This document shows positions 1 through 19,839 of a stretch of DNA of 60,000 nucleotides, one piece after another. The position numbers and the translations under genes are program-made. Source of the DNA: Glandiceps talaboti (taxonomy: Eukaryota; Hemichordata; Enteropneusta; Spengelidae); the NCBI RefSeq assembly GCF_964340395.1, contig NC_135549.1, forward strand, positions 12,436,342 through 12,496,341, read 5' to 3'. The notes below the pieces were generated by a model. The model ran no database searches, was not told where the DNA came from, and worked only from the letters and a program-made list of their open reading frames with translations. Every line of letters begins with the position of its first letter. Positions within the stretch are counted from its first letter, which is position 1.

Positions 1-3000
1 CATGTAAAAATGAATTATGTTTCACTCAATCTGATCACAACCCCTAGATTAATAGTGATCTCCAATCATACATGTCGGTAAGCCGTATGCTGTGTTCAAT
101 AATGAAGTGCTGACGACATGGACATAAACTATTTATGTAATTCTCTGCTAGAATCAAATGAATAAAGTACTGTGATCACACATGAATACTTAGACATTAA
201 TAAATTGGGGAAAAGCTGCTTTATAGATTCGACCAATACTAAAATGCTTTTACTATTTATGATGTAATAAATTGATTGACATTCATATGAACCATGGAAA
301 TGTTGGACTGTATTTCAGTGTATGAATCACTAGACTGTAGACACCACACATAGACAATTACAGTAATTCTATTGTGTTCCCTTTATGTATTACTACTAGT
401 ACTAGCAAACTAGTATATTGTTATATAATGCAATATTGTCATACCTTCAACCTAGTAATAGTTAGTATACATGTATTGTCATACAATGCAATATTTTCAT
501 CTCTTCAACCTAGTACAATACTCTATATGCTTTAAATTTCTTGAAATTAACCAAGAAACAACACTGTGTACATGATATATATACACTCATGATTTACTTG
601 AATTGAACATTTTATAATATGTGTATTGAAAGGGTGTTTTTTTTTTCAAATATTGTTTTTAAAGTGACACACTCATGTCAGGAACTGTATTGTCAAATTA
701 TTTATTGTTGCAGGGCATTGCACTGTCTGTTTAGTAATATATTAATGTTCTCAGTTCCAGGGAACAACATAGAAAGCCATATTTTACAACAGTTCTGAGC
801 ATCATTGTTAAATTAAAAAAGTCATTGATGGATACAGATGTCAAAAGCTGTTTCTTCAGACATTACTGTTTTAGTGTTAACAACTATTATTGACAACTTG
901 TTTCTTTCGACGTTACTTTTGGCAACTGCTACTGACAAGACAGTGACTACATTCTAAGCAGTAGTTACAATTCAATTTGATCCTTAATCCTATTTCTACA
1001 TTCTGTCTAACCAAATTATCATCAACAAAAAGTCAATTTAGTCCCAAGGGGCTTTCATACCTGCCAATCTGTGACAGACAAAGAAAATAACTGAATGAAA
1101 GACAACACCAATAGATAGACGGAGAGCCACCAAAATGTATACATTTGCTAATTTACTAGTTACTTCCTATTGAGTTGAGCTGTTTCTGCTTTGATGAGAC
1201 AATTTGCAAATTTGGTAAAATGTTGGCTAGTTGATTTGGGTCATTGATGGAAATTAAAATTCAGTACGTGTGTTCATGTATTTATCACACTACTGTGACT
1301 TTACATAGCACTTCAGAGCATTTTTGATTAATGGAGTAGATTGGTGTCCCCTTACTCAATGCCTATCAATACCCCAGTAGGAGCTACCTCAATAAATATC
1401 TGGAGTGGCGTAATAATAATTTCAAACTTTTTTCTTCATATCTTAAAAGGACTATTGCTACTCATTCACACAGTTTGTCTAAGTACTTTCATTATATGTA
1501 CAACCACAAAAGATATTCAAACAGATACAATTTCTACACCAGCTGTGATTCACATTTCATTTCTAAGTAATACTTTCTCATGTTGCATTTATCCTAATTG
1601 CATTGCATGTGATCATCTCTTTTCTTTGTATGTCCTCTCTATTTATCGTGAATTACATGTCTGATATTGTACAGATACATCTATGGCTTCAATAGTTTTC
1701 TTTCCTGTTAACAATAACTTATCTACTGAATCACTTACCAATTTTCTTTCTAACTTTATTTTTTTGAAAATTTTGGTTAGCTTTGGCTGTGATTTTTTAT
1801 TGTTTATTTGAATGTTGTGGTTTTAGGTCTTAAAATACACCATTTTCCAATATTATCACTAGTTTTAAACAATTTTACTTCTAATCATAGTTATCCTGAC
1901 TATAGTGAAGACTAGCTAGTGTCTTCATTCCCTTAACAATTGAGAAAACTGCGGAATACATGTATCTTGTTACACATACAATATGACAAATTGTCTATAT
2001 CATATTACAATGACTGTCCACAGCTACCTGTGTGGTTGCTTCTAAATCCTGCCACATTAATACAATTCTTACTTTTAAAACTACGCCTGGTACATGTACA
2101 TGTATACTGTTTCTAATCCATTAATGAAAATATAACCTTGCAAATTACGTGCTACTTCCTACTATTTCAGACTGATGTCGTTTTTTTTAAAATGTCCTAA
2201 CCAGGGGTCATACAGGGTCAACATATTACCCATTGTTCGTATTTCAATTTCTGTCTCTCCTATTTCCCAGGGGAATATACAAGCCACTTAGGCAACAATG
2301 ATGAATTATACATGCTAACGTTTTCCACTAATAAGTATAATGAATTCTTGGCTTTTATTACATTCACTTTTCTGTCTACATTTTCTGTCTGCATCGTGTC
2401 TCCCATCTATCATATGTTGTACTCAAATAAATGTACGGCTGATGAAACTAGTGGGTGCCCTCTAAAATATTTATATCGCTTGTATTTTCACAGTATTAAT
2501 ATGTACAATTCAAAGCTAGTATTTTAGAGGATGTGAAAGTAAAAAGAACAATTACTGCAGGATTCTATAAGATTATTTTAACAACATGAAAGCTACCAAC
2601 CTGAAAACTGCATATCTAATTTCATCATTAATAAGGTTAAACAGTTTTGACATCAAATAAAAACAATTTCATAAAACTACTTCGACAAAAACAGATACAG
2701 TGCAAATAATATTACATTAATAGTTACTACAGGTATTTGCCTGTCTGCTTATATCTAACTTTATTACTTGTTTCTTTTCTCGTCCAACACAAGCGGAGAA
2801 AAAACAAAGAAATTGATGTCTACCACACAGTTGACCTAATTCAGTCAACAACTGTTCCACTTCTAATAAATACAATAATTCATCTTCTGTCTCCCATTCT
2901 GTTTGAACTGAACAATACCATAAACGAATTTATGTATTTCTATCCTATTTACAAACCATCAGTAATCTTACAGACTGTAATACCTTGCATGAACACATCC

Positions 3001-3803
3001 TCAGTTCTAAATCGGTTACAGTTCATATCAGTGCAATAGATATGTGGTTAGTCCAGCTTTCAGTTCCTGAATTTTCAGACAAACAGCAAGCTTAACTCAT
3101 GAAGTTGTTCCTTTAAAACTTGTTTTGTACTCTAACAATGTCCTTTGAAATGGGAAAAGGCTGGCTGAATGGGTTAATCATACAATGTCTATTAAGAAAT
3201 CTAAATGGTGCGTGTGTTTTGATTTTCAACTGATTTATTTGTTAATAGACAGATAGGACCTCCAGACTACAAATTGTTATTCCCTGCTGGACTATTAACT
3301 ACTGTGGAATAAGCTATAATGGGTGTCAGTCACTTTTCATTTCAACTTACATTTTTCAAACATGACCAATTTTCCCCTTCATTTTAGTCTTTTCATAGCC
3401 TATGTAATTTTCTTATTTCTATCCTGAAGAAGTAATGAGGTGAAAAGGTAGATGTTTGGAGTGATTTGGACCCATTCAAAGACTGTATTTATAAATACAT
3501 GCTTATCTTGAGAAAGAGAAATTGCCTTTCTTGCCATTTGTGTACCACATGTCACTACTATTTACTTTGACAACAAGGTTGACACTTTTATCTCAATCTT
3601 ACTTTTTGAATACATTTATCAGATTTACAGACAAAACAATATTTATTAAGAATTTGGATTCACAATGTTTTCAACTTCTAAATTATCTGCATTGTGATTA
3701 TGCAGTTAGTGGGGTTTTATTTATTTATTTATTTTAATAAGTGTATTACCATTCCTTTCTTCCATATACATGCACCCATACTTTTCCATTAATTTCCTTC
3801 TCA
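1..3803. other. Gene-free AT-rich stretch
   Basis: I see no supportable gene here. Short open frames exist but have no recognisable domain, no splice structure and low-complexity composition. The DNA is AT-rich and CpG-poor, as expected for intergenic or long-intron sequence. A direct repeat of two GGGTCA half-sites spaced by 4 bp lies at 2205-2220. Confidence 0.5.
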
Positions 3804-9172
<5,369 letters not shown>

Positions 9173-9562
9173 ACTTTTTTTTCACGAACTTTTGCTGTGA
9201 ATATTGCCACATCAGGTACAGTGCATGTATACTTTCTGTGCGAGGCTGAAGTCGGATGATATACAGAATACATTTTCCCTACTCAAAGACGAACACTTTA
9301 ATCATTCCAAAGTACATGTGGTGCTTTTTGACGAGATTACCTTTTGGCAGAATGGAATTCAAGATTGACTTTTTTTTCACGAACTTTTGCTGTGAATATT
9401 GCCACATCAGGTACAGTGCATGTATACTTTCTGTGCGAGGCTGAAGTCGGATGATATACAGAATACATTTTCCCTACTCAAAGACGAACACTTTAATCAT
9501 TCCAAAGTACATGTGGTGCTTTTTGACGAGATTACCTTTTGGCAGAATGGAATTCAAGATTG
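9173..9562. repeat. Exact 195-bp tandem duplication
   Basis: Two abutting copies (9173-9367 and 9368-9562) match along their length by eye, from the ACTTTTTTTTCACG start to the GAATTCAAGATTG end. The period is 195 bp, exactly 65 codons, so both copies translate to the same open frame (starting MIYRIHFPYS), with a stop between copies. The identity implies a very recent duplication or an assembly error. I do not recognise the peptide. Confidence 0.9.
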
Positions 9563-10424
9563 TTAAAAATCAGATGTTGATAAAACAAACACGTTCACAT
9601 TTACACCATCAACGCAGAAGGAAATTTATCCTCATCTCAGGAAAAAGTCATGTCTTAAGTGCTGTAAAGTGATTCTGGTAAAAAGTCAAAGGTCATTCAT
9701 GACCAAAGTGCTTCCCGCTTGATAAAAGTGATCATCTAATGCACATCAGTAAAGCTACATGAAGGCAGTACTTTAATATGGGTCTACGTAGTACATAGTC
9801 ATTTCCATTGCCATTACATGTAGGCAAAGCAACACTGATAATACTTTACTTTGGGTCTATTGATACTACTTACATTACCTGTACATGTGGGCACAGCAAT
9901 ACTACATTTTGTACCTAAATTTGGGTCTACATACATGTACATGTACATATACACTTTGTAGTCTGAACACAGTCCAGTCATTTCCAATGTTATTACATGT
10001 GTGATGTGGGCAGGGCAATACTATTTTAATTTGGGTCGATAGGAAAAATGTACATACAATACATACATGTAGGCAGGGCATTACAACTTTAATTTAGGTC
10101 TCCATGGTGCATGTACATAGTCATTTCCAATGCCATCACCACAGCTGACAGGTCTATCAATGTATAATGTAAATTCAAACTGTTGAAACATATCAACCGT
10201 TAGTGATAATCTGGTTAATTTCAACTCCATCCAAAGGAAACAAGATACATGTATAAACGTAGGAAAAAGACCTTAGTGGGGGAAGAAAATGAGGAAACAT
10301 TATGCTCAGCCATGGAAAACCAACTTCTATTTATTAATTCACCTTCTGTACCAGACAGTGGAATACAAAATGTACATTTTTTTTAGTCGGACAGTGGAAG
10401 ATTTGTCTTGTGATTCCATGGTAG
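9563..10424. other. Gene-free stretch with ACATGTA-rich degenerate repeats
   Basis: Between about 9770 and 10130 a loose repeat recurs, with the words 'gggtctac', 'acatgtaggca' and 'gcaatact' every 60-90 bp. It looks like an old, diverged minisatellite. I see no gene. Confidence 0.4.
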
Positions 10425-11275
10425 ATTGTGACACATTAGTACCGGTATTACACATAGCCTTACCATGGTAGGCTGTGATACATTACACATAGCTTACCAT
10501 GGTAGGCTGTGATACATTACACATAGCCTTACCATGGTAGGCTGTGATACATTACACATAGCTTACCATGGTAGGCTGTGATACATTACACATAGCCTTA
10601 CCATGGTAGGTTGTGATACATTACACATAGCCTTACCATGGTAGGCTGTGATACATTACACATAGCCTTACCACGATAGGTTGTGATACATTACACATAG
10701 CCTTACCATGGTATATTGTGATGCATCACACACAACATAACTATGGTTTGTTGTGATACATTACACATACTACATAGCCTTACCACGATAGGTTGTGATA
10801 CATTACACATAGCCTTACCATGATACATATAGGTTGTGATACATCACACAGTCTTTCCATGGTAGGTTGTGATACATCACACATAGCCTTTCCATGGTAC
10901 ATGTAGGTTGTGATACATTTACACATAGCCTTATCATGATAGGTTGTGATACATTTACACATAGCCTTATCATGATAGGTTGTGATACATCACACATAGC
11001 CTTTCCATGGTACATGTAGGTTGTGATACATCACACAGAACCTTTCCATGATAGGTTGTGATACATCACACATACATGTAGCTTTACCATCATGGTAGGT
11101 TGTGATACATTACATATAGTCTTATCATGGTAGGTTGTGATACATCACACAGTCTTTCCATGATAGGTTGTGATACATCACACATACACGTAGCTTTACC
11201 ATCATGGTACATGTAGGTTGTGATACATTTACACATAGCCTTATCATGGTAGGTTGTGATACATTAAACATACCC
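10425..11275. repeat. Minisatellite with CCATGG-centred unit
   Basis: More than 20 units of roughly 35-40 bp share the core TTACCATGGTAGGTTGTGAT followed by ACATTACACATAGCC. Early units (10450-10720) are the most homogeneous. Later ones vary in spacer length and in CATGGT versus CATGAT. Reverse-strand open frames through it are products of the repeat and not genes. Confidence 0.95.
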
Positions 11276-11310
11276 GATGTACGTACGTACATACATACAT
11301 ACATACATCA
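11276..11310. repeat. Short (ACGT/ACAT)n tract
   Basis: A short tetranucleotide run beginning GTACGTACGTACATACATAC abuts the end of the minisatellite. Confidence 0.8.
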
Positions 11311-13399
11311 TGTATCAATTCTACTCATATCAAGTGAATAATGATTTCCTGGTCCGCTACAACTGAAAACTCTCTGAACTCAGAAAACCTGTTATCCAAG
11401 CATTTCATTTGTACTGTAATTCACAACAACATGTACTTGGATGTCTCTAGAGGTTTGGTACAATCCTTCAACCTTGTAGCTGGCACTTTTATCGACAGAA
11501 ATGACAACTGGTGGCATTATGTATGCTTGTCACAGAACCAATGACATTCTTATCACCACATGCAATATAAGACTAGGTTCTGAAGAGACTTAAAACCTTA
11601 TACTAATTCACATTTTCACATCATAAATGAACTCTGATTAATTTGTCAAAATTACATTTCATGCATGATGGAATACACAAACATGTAGGCCATAATTACA
11701 TAGAGTTGTCCAGCCTATATGTACATAGGAGAGAAATAAATAGTCTGACTGCCCAATTCATGGCTGTCAACGTCTGTGAACCACAAAATTTTCACTTGGT
11801 CCAATTTTCACGGAAGAGATGATTACAGTGATTTAGTGCTGTTCAGTTTTCACACATGGCCAGCTGCAGCATTATAATATCCAGGGATCTTGATTACTCA
11901 GATTTATTTTATTCATTTCTAAACAGTAATGTATGATATTTCTAGATTTGAAATATGTAGTAGACCAGTATGGGTTGGTACATTTGTTGTACTATTTAAC
12001 AGCAAGTTAGTTAGCACAATCTAAATTCCATTATATTCAATGCCTGTAGCTTGTCTTTGATTTGACTAAGTAAGATTAGGAAGTAATTTGCTGCCAGCAG
12101 AAAAGCTGCATGCTATGTTTGTTAAATTCCTAATAAATTGCAAATTATTTCCCAATCAGCTCTTTGGGCAATAATCAAGCTGTCACTTGTGTACAGCAAA
12201 GCTTTCTTTAAACAATTGTGAAGACTAGTGTGTGGGGAAGTCGACATCAATAACATGAATGTTTGAAGCACAGTTCACTTCATTACATTTGTTTTGTGAA
12301 TGGAGGAAGATTACAACCACTGTTGTCAAATGTTGGACATTTCAGACATTCCAATATCACATAAAATATAATATTTTGGGAACACTTTACATTACAATAT
12401 GATTTACACTATGCTATTTTTGGAGAAAATTATTCATCTTTTCAATCATATTACCATGGTTACAAGTCTGTCAAAGGTATAAGTTTAAAATAAGGAAAAG
12501 ATGGAAGGTGTGTCTACAGTCTCTGAGGTCAAATATGACCAGTTCACGGGTCAAGGTCAAGAACACCACACATGTACATTGGAAACTACGCATGGTCAAG
12601 GTTAAAAGCAAATATACAAATACACATATGTATAATTTCTAACAATCATTCTGTTCTACTGATTAAGCTTATTTGTTTTACACAGGTGAGTTTAAGGTCA
12701 TACCATGATCATTTGTTCATATATACAGCAGCTGAAGTCTGTCAAATGTACAGCACACAACAAAGTATGCTTTATGAATATTAGACACACATGTAATTGT
12801 ACCCAGGAGGAAACTGTCAAGGAAAACACTGGTAAATGGGTTGGTTAAATGATTCCTGGTCACTGCCTATAAAATACAAATTATGAAAGCTGCTATACAC
12901 GTACATGTGTACAACATATGTATGTATGGCGGCATACAAACCATTCCATGGTTATATAAAATGTATTTCAGAATAATGATAAGCACAAAGTCCAACTTTA
13001 TCATTCTTACCGATGGAGCCATGAGATTAATATTGTTAATGGTAAAATAATTCAAGTGCCTACTACATGTATGGCATTATGATGCCAAGGACTCAGATTT
13101 TTGAAAAACATTGTTGACCTATTTACATACTATATGCTGAGATTGGATCTAATAATACAAGCATAGAGTTGGTGTCACTGTTTTTGCATGTAATGATGTA
13201 TTTCATTTTTCATTGATTTATAGTAAACAGACCCAAAGTTGACATCAAAAGCATAATGACTTAGGAATTTATCTTAGGCATTAGGGAAAAATAATAAAGG
13301 TAATTCTCTACATAATAGTATTCAATCTACTGTACAATTTTAGTGTGGGCATACTAGTATATCGTAACACGGAGGTACACTTTATAGACTGTAAGGTCT
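11311..13399. other. Gene-free stretch
   Basis: No supportable exon. A TCAAGGTCA word (ERR/SF1-type half-site) occurs near 12551 but has no promoter context. Confidence 0.4.
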
Positions 13400-14115
13400 G
13401 TCAATGGATGGTATAGCCTGCAATTCATGCTGTCTTGTTCTATGGTATAGCCTGGAATCCATGCTGTCTTGTTCTACTGTATAGCCTGGAATCCATGCTG
13501 TCTTGTTCTATGGTATAGCCTGGAATTCATGCTGTCTTGTTCTACTATATAGTCTGGAATCCATACTGTCTTGATCTATGGTATAGCATGGCATCCATGC
13601 TGTCATGTTCAATGGTATAGTCTAGAATCCATGCTGTCCTGTACTATGGTATAGCCTGGAATCCATGCTGTCTTGATCTATGGTATAGCATGGCATCCAT
13701 GCTGTCATGTTCAATGGTATAGTCTAGAATCCATGCTGTCCTGTTCTACGGTATAGCCTGGAATCCATGCTGTCTTGTTCTACTGTATAGTCTAGAATCC
13801 ATGCTGTCTTGTTCTACTGTATAGCCTGGAATCCATGCTGTCTTGTTCTACTGTATAGTCTAGAATCCATGCTGTCCTGTTCTACGGTATAGCCTGGAAT
13901 CCATGCTGTCTTGTTCTACTGTATAGTCTAGAATCCATGCTGTCCTGTTCTACGGTATAGCCTGGAATCCATGCTGTCTTGTTCTACTGTATAGTCTGGA
14001 ATCCATACTGTCTTCATCAATGGTATAGCCTGGCATCCATGCTGTAATGTTCTATGTTATAGTCTAGAATCCATGCTGTGTTCTATAATATAGCCTGTAA
14101 TTCATATTGTCCTGT
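13400..14115. repeat. 36-bp minisatellite
   Basis: About 20 tandem units of about 36 bp share the core GGTATAGCCTGGAATCCATG followed by CTGTCTTGTTCTA. Blocks of two alternating variants (CCTGGAATC and TCTAGAATC) recur as higher-order pairs between about 13740 and 13980. This suggests recent amplification of dimers. No protein is implied. Confidence 0.95.
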
Positions 14116-17100
14116 TCTATACTAATTTGTATATCCTGTCCATACTTTGCTATATTCTACAGTGTAAAGGTTTATACATACTACATGTACGTACAGGAAA
14201 ACAGTGAATATACATTGTATGAAGACAAAATCTGAACATTTTTACGGATAGCAAATATAAGAGCTTTAATATCATTCTCCTTTGAAGGAATGAATGTTAA
14301 CTATCATGTTATTAATATAATGGACTAAAATGTAAGAACATTTATTGTCTGGAAGTGTGATCGTTTACTTTTCCTGAAAACTTGTGCCTGAGGTATTTTC
14401 ATCGCTTTCAATGCTATTTCAAAAGATTGGTAACTCTGACATTTAAGCAAGATGATGGCATATCATATCATATAGAGACCACAACAGTGTCTTTATTCAG
14501 TAAGTGTAAGCTTGACATCACTTCCTGTACATGTACTTTACCATTTGTTAGCAGCACAAACATAGGGAGCTTTCCCTTTCACATGCAAACTTTTTCTGAC
14601 TGCCTTCAGACTGTTTTGTTTGTCCACTTATATTACTCCAAGCATTGTGATTGATTGGTTCACTACTTACTATTCAGGAAACTGAAATACATCCATTCAG
14701 GTGTGTACCAACCTTTGACAGTTCATTTCCTGTGACCTTTGACCCTGTTGCTAGTTTTTGACCCACAGCATAAACGATACAGCCAAGGAACAAAGAAGTT
14801 TGCCATTGATAGTTCTAATACTTCAACCAGCTGATATATCTTGCATTTCCCTACTCTGCCCATGCTGTCAGAGGTTTCCACAGTAAGCCTCATTTGTTTA
14901 CCGAATATTAATGACTAACATGTACCCATGGCAACAAAATGAAATGCTGGGCAACCAAGGCCGGGCATAATGAGCATCATGAGTAATGTCTGCCTGATAT
15001 AATTGTCTGCTATATTTTGATTTAAAGTTTCATCACTCTGTAGTGGTATAGAGAAGCAATTTATAGCATTTATATGTACATGTATGTTATCTTTGTTGTA
15101 TATTTACACACATTTACAGCACTCTACTGACTACAACAAAACTGGCTCCTGATATCAGTTTTCAACTATTAATGCAAATACATCCATCATAACATTATTT
15201 ATATAATATTATTCAATGCAGTGCATCTAAATGACATACAACAGTTGTGCTACATATTGTTTATTCAATTCTTATCATGCGTATAAAGTTTATTCAATTT
15301 GCTATAGTATTATGTAAATGATTAAAATATATTGTAGAAATCAAAGAACCATAAAGTTCTGGATCATGCAATTGCTAGAAGACAGCAACTATATACAAGA
15401 TGAGAACGGTATGCTGTTACCCAAATTAAAATCAGGTGTGTTCATCCATGTAATATAACCTGAACAATAGTGTACATCTTCTAACTGTAAATACCAAACT
15501 TACACCTCATCAAATCCTGCCAAACACATCAATTTGTATGAATTCATATATTCAGGAGAGTAAAGTGCAAACTGCACTTGTATAATAGTTGAAATTCATT
15601 CACTGTTCAACAACAAGAATTTATGAATTGTAAAAGGCCTTTTATGACTCAGTGGAATACATACTATGAATATATTTATCCAACAATACAAGCTAAAGTA
15701 GTCAATCTGTGTACACACATCAATATATCAATCTGAATGGGATTGTCTGTTTGTCTAGTGGGGTTTACAAGGCTAGAAGACAGAAAACTACTAAAATGAA
15801 TATAGGAAAGCTATACAACACCTCTCAAGAATGCATCTACTATCTATGCCTCATCATTTTACATCTAACCATTCAATTTTCTCAAAGTGCTGTAATTTGT
15901 GATCGATCCTTTCTATTTTCTTATCTTTGTACATTCAATGGGGACATGAAATAGATGATCACTCACATACATGTAGATTTTAGAATTTTAGATTACATAC
16001 CCTGGAGGCAAGTGCCTTTCATATTTTGACGACACACTTGTATTAACTCTTTGTGGTTTTGCCCTTACAATAATGGGTGAGGGAGAAAAATAAAATGACA
16101 GTAAACATGACCACTTTCTGAATGTATTAAACATGTCAAACTTGTCTGCTCTTGTGGTCATATTCCATTGTGTATATTAGTTCATTGAATATTCAAATAA
16201 ACAACTATGTCAAAGTGCATTGAGATTTCTCTAAATAATCCAAAATATTGTATGTTACAACATTCTCTTTATTCATTGCATAGTGATTACACTGTATTGG
16301 TCAATTTTTCTTACACTATCTTGTAAAATTCTGAGAGTTTAAACACCGAACACATGAAGCATTGTTTTCTATCACAATTATAAAATCACAGTCCAGATAG
16401 GTGTGGCTTATCCAATCTGCAGCATGTACTCAACTAAGAACTGTGTTGTATTCCTTAATTAAACAAATTCAAGCTTTAATCCCCAACCAAAATTGTTGGC
16501 ATTTGCACATTTATGACTGCATCTACATGAATATTTACATAATGCACTTGAGTAGCCTGACTGATCTCTGCATCTTTTACCAGTGCACACATAGACATAG
16601 TTCTCTAACAACTGGATTATTGTCTGGAAGGGCAACACAATCGTGCCTACCGGTAAGTCTGACTGACACATATGCAAAACACCTTATTCATAGCAAAGGC
16701 AGATTTGTTCTGTTTGTAGAGATGAAATCCCTCCTGAACCCATTCTACATTACAGGTGTATTGTATAACAATTGTAAAACTTCTCCTTAATCATTCTAAA
16801 TTTTTTAAAGATTGTCTCTCTCATGTAAGTGAATGAATGAAAACCAACCCTGTACAAGGGGTTTAGGTTTACAGGATGGTACTTCCTATTTGGAATTAAG
16901 TTACAGTCTTTCTTCACCACATGCAAAACTCTATCCTGTACTTGTAAAGCAACACTTCCACACCAACAAACCAAGTAAAGTGGTTGATGTAGTTTGAATT
17001 ATTTACCAGTGGGTGAAATACTTTGAATCATTAGATGAACCATACCCAGAGCTTTGTGGTTTTTCTTGGTGGTTTTATTTTTTTTAAATTTATTTTTATA

Positions 17101-19839
17101 TTTTTGATGAAATCTATTTACCTGTTTCTATTTTCAGAACCATGCTAAATCACCAGTATATACTGGCACGGCAGACACCTGAATTAACTGGCTTTGTAAT
17201 TTATATCTTAAACGTTTCACTGTCTCCTGAGTTGGGTGATATCGGATGTGTTGTCATGAACATGTCGGATCTCAAAAAATGCAATCAGAGAGGTTATCTG
17301 AGGTGATCCACAACAGAGTTAGGTCACCAATATACTTCCATCACAGAGTCTTCATGCATCATATATCAAATAATGAATCAAATAAACCAACTCTTTACAG
17401 AGTGGACATTTTACAATGTAAATGCACACAGAGTGCTGTCATGGCAGGTCGTTCCATTTGCAAATAGGTGAGATCAAACTGTGTGTCATGAAAACAACGC
17501 TTGACAGTGATTTTGTAACCTCTCCAAGGCATGTATCAATGTCAACATGATACATGTGTGTGTGTGTTTAATATACATTTTTAACATAAAACAGACTTCA
17601 TTTTAGTGAATTATGTACATTTCACCAAGTCGGTAGAATCTACAGTGATGTGCATATACATAACAACTTAAAAGAAACATACAGAACCCTGGATTCAAAA
17701 CTACATACTTGTTAACTTGTTTATTTTCAGTTCATTACATTTTGCATGTTTCAGTACAGGAGAAGTTAAAAGGACAAGAGCTCAGCTGCTTACACTTTAC
17801 ATACACTGAGATTGACACGAACCAGAACAACAAACTGATCTATTTTAAGAAATAGTGAATTCAGATTTAAAAGACCATCTGAGACCAGATAAGTACTTAG
17901 AAATCTACTGAACATCGGGCTCTTTGACTAATGGTCAATCTTAAGGAAGTTCAAGCAAGACTAAATAGTTTTGTATTGTTACAACCATAATACAATAAAT
18001 GAAGCCTTCAGAGAAGATCAACATTTAGTGTTATAACACTATTAGTATATACAGTTTAACTTCAATGTACATGTACATACATGTATGTGTCATGAGTCAA
18101 TACCAGCTATGATGCAAGAATGATCACTGTGTATCACATTCCAAATGATTTCATTCATGTCTGCGAATCCCATATACATAATGTATTTTGACAGTTATAA
18201 GATAAATATCGTATACTTTTTTTATCTTCATAACTTCTCTCACAAATGACATGCTAATATCAAAAGTCACAGCAACTGTCATGAACTCTGCTCCCCAGAC
18301 AATATTGCTGACAAATTTGATGTGATTTAGTTTTATTGAAGTACATAAATCTGTAATATTTGGGGAAATACTTAAGAATAAAAACACTTCTTTTTCATTA
18401 TGATGTACAGCTATATCAATTTGTAAACTGACAAGACATATCATTATGAGATAAGATATTTAACTCAAGTCAGATTTGAATTCCATATGAATAATTACAT
18501 CATGCCTAAATACAATCTTTATTAAAATGTAAGTTTCATTGACAAAGAAATGTAAATTGCATATTACTGAATAATGTGAATCTTTTAGACGACAAAATAA
18601 ATCTACCTACATGTGAAAAATTATGCCCTTCGATTACGAAATAAAAAAATATAAAATAAATCATGAAAATACTGACTGCACTTTACAGAAAGCTGCTACA
18701 AATACTGGATTGCCATAAAATTAGATAGCTCTGACCCAAACACAGTCTGTGTTTCACCTCCACACACATGTACAGTATAGACTGAAGGATTTCTAAGGCA
18801 AAATCTACTCAATTTGAAATCTTGTTGAAAGAGCTGTGACTTTCTTTAATGAATTATAGATTTCTTAAAAGCATAGGTCTCAGACATGCATCTGCCCCAA
18901 GTCATTTTGCTAAATGATTGAGTAACTCCGTTTTAGCCTTTCCTACAATGGCATGCATAGATATCGTTTATTATTGTAATGATTATTATTTCTGCTGTCA
19001 TTTCAGTGGGACTCATTGACCATTATCATTACAGAGCCATATCTGGGCTTCCAAAAGCATTAAGCTACACATTAAGCTTTGTCTCCACTTACGTTAATTG
19101 CAACAGAACAGGTGGATACATTTGACCTGTGTAATGATTACTCCAAGTCTGGCAACCCAACAGCTTGGGAAACTGATACGGTGTCATTATTACTTTATCC
19201 CATTACTTTCACAGATATAACTTTGAAGGGAACATCTTAGTATTCATACAGGAAAACACATTAGTGTAGTCTGTCATGTCATTTGTCAGCGCAAGGCAGA
19301 CACAAAATGTTAAGTAAAGCTAAAATCACCAAATATTACAGGCAATTTGAATCTTGAGGTTATTTTCCGTCTGTAATTACGAACAAAATTTTCCTTTCAA
19401 CTTAACCTAATTGTATGTGATCAGAATAGAGTAAAAACACCTTTGGCACAAATTCCTTTAATTTAACATAATTTGAATACAACTTATGAGATCATATTTC
19501 CTAAGTTGCCATGGCAAGCTCTAAATCAGTTTTCATGATATTCAAAACATGGTTCAAGTTTTCCTGATAATACATTCAGCTATGTAGTGATTGATTGATT
19601 GACTAACTTTTGATTCATCTAATTTACTTCTTCATTTATACTCTCATATGATGTTCCTAACTTTGACTCCAAAATTGGTATTCATGTCATGTTTGTCAAA
19701 AAGTAGACAGATCCTACCCACTTTATTTCGAGGTTCTAATGAAAACACAAATTGAAACGATACTAAACAAAATGGCCATTGGTTTCAATTTATCACCAAC
19801 TAGTCATTTTGTCATTCTTATAAAGCTTTGTAATTAGAT
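14116..19839. other. Gene-free stretch
   Basis: Several short open frames occur (for example 14382-14654 and 16401-16790). They lack recognisable domains, credible splice sites or coding-like composition. I see nothing else supportable apart from scattered ACATGTAC words. Confidence 0.4.

Noticed and set aside
10425-11275. Regularly spaced repeats that could be mistaken for a CRISPR array
   Set aside because: Spacers are not unique; the whole unit is repeated, lengths drift, and the context is animal DNA without cas genes. It is a minisatellite.
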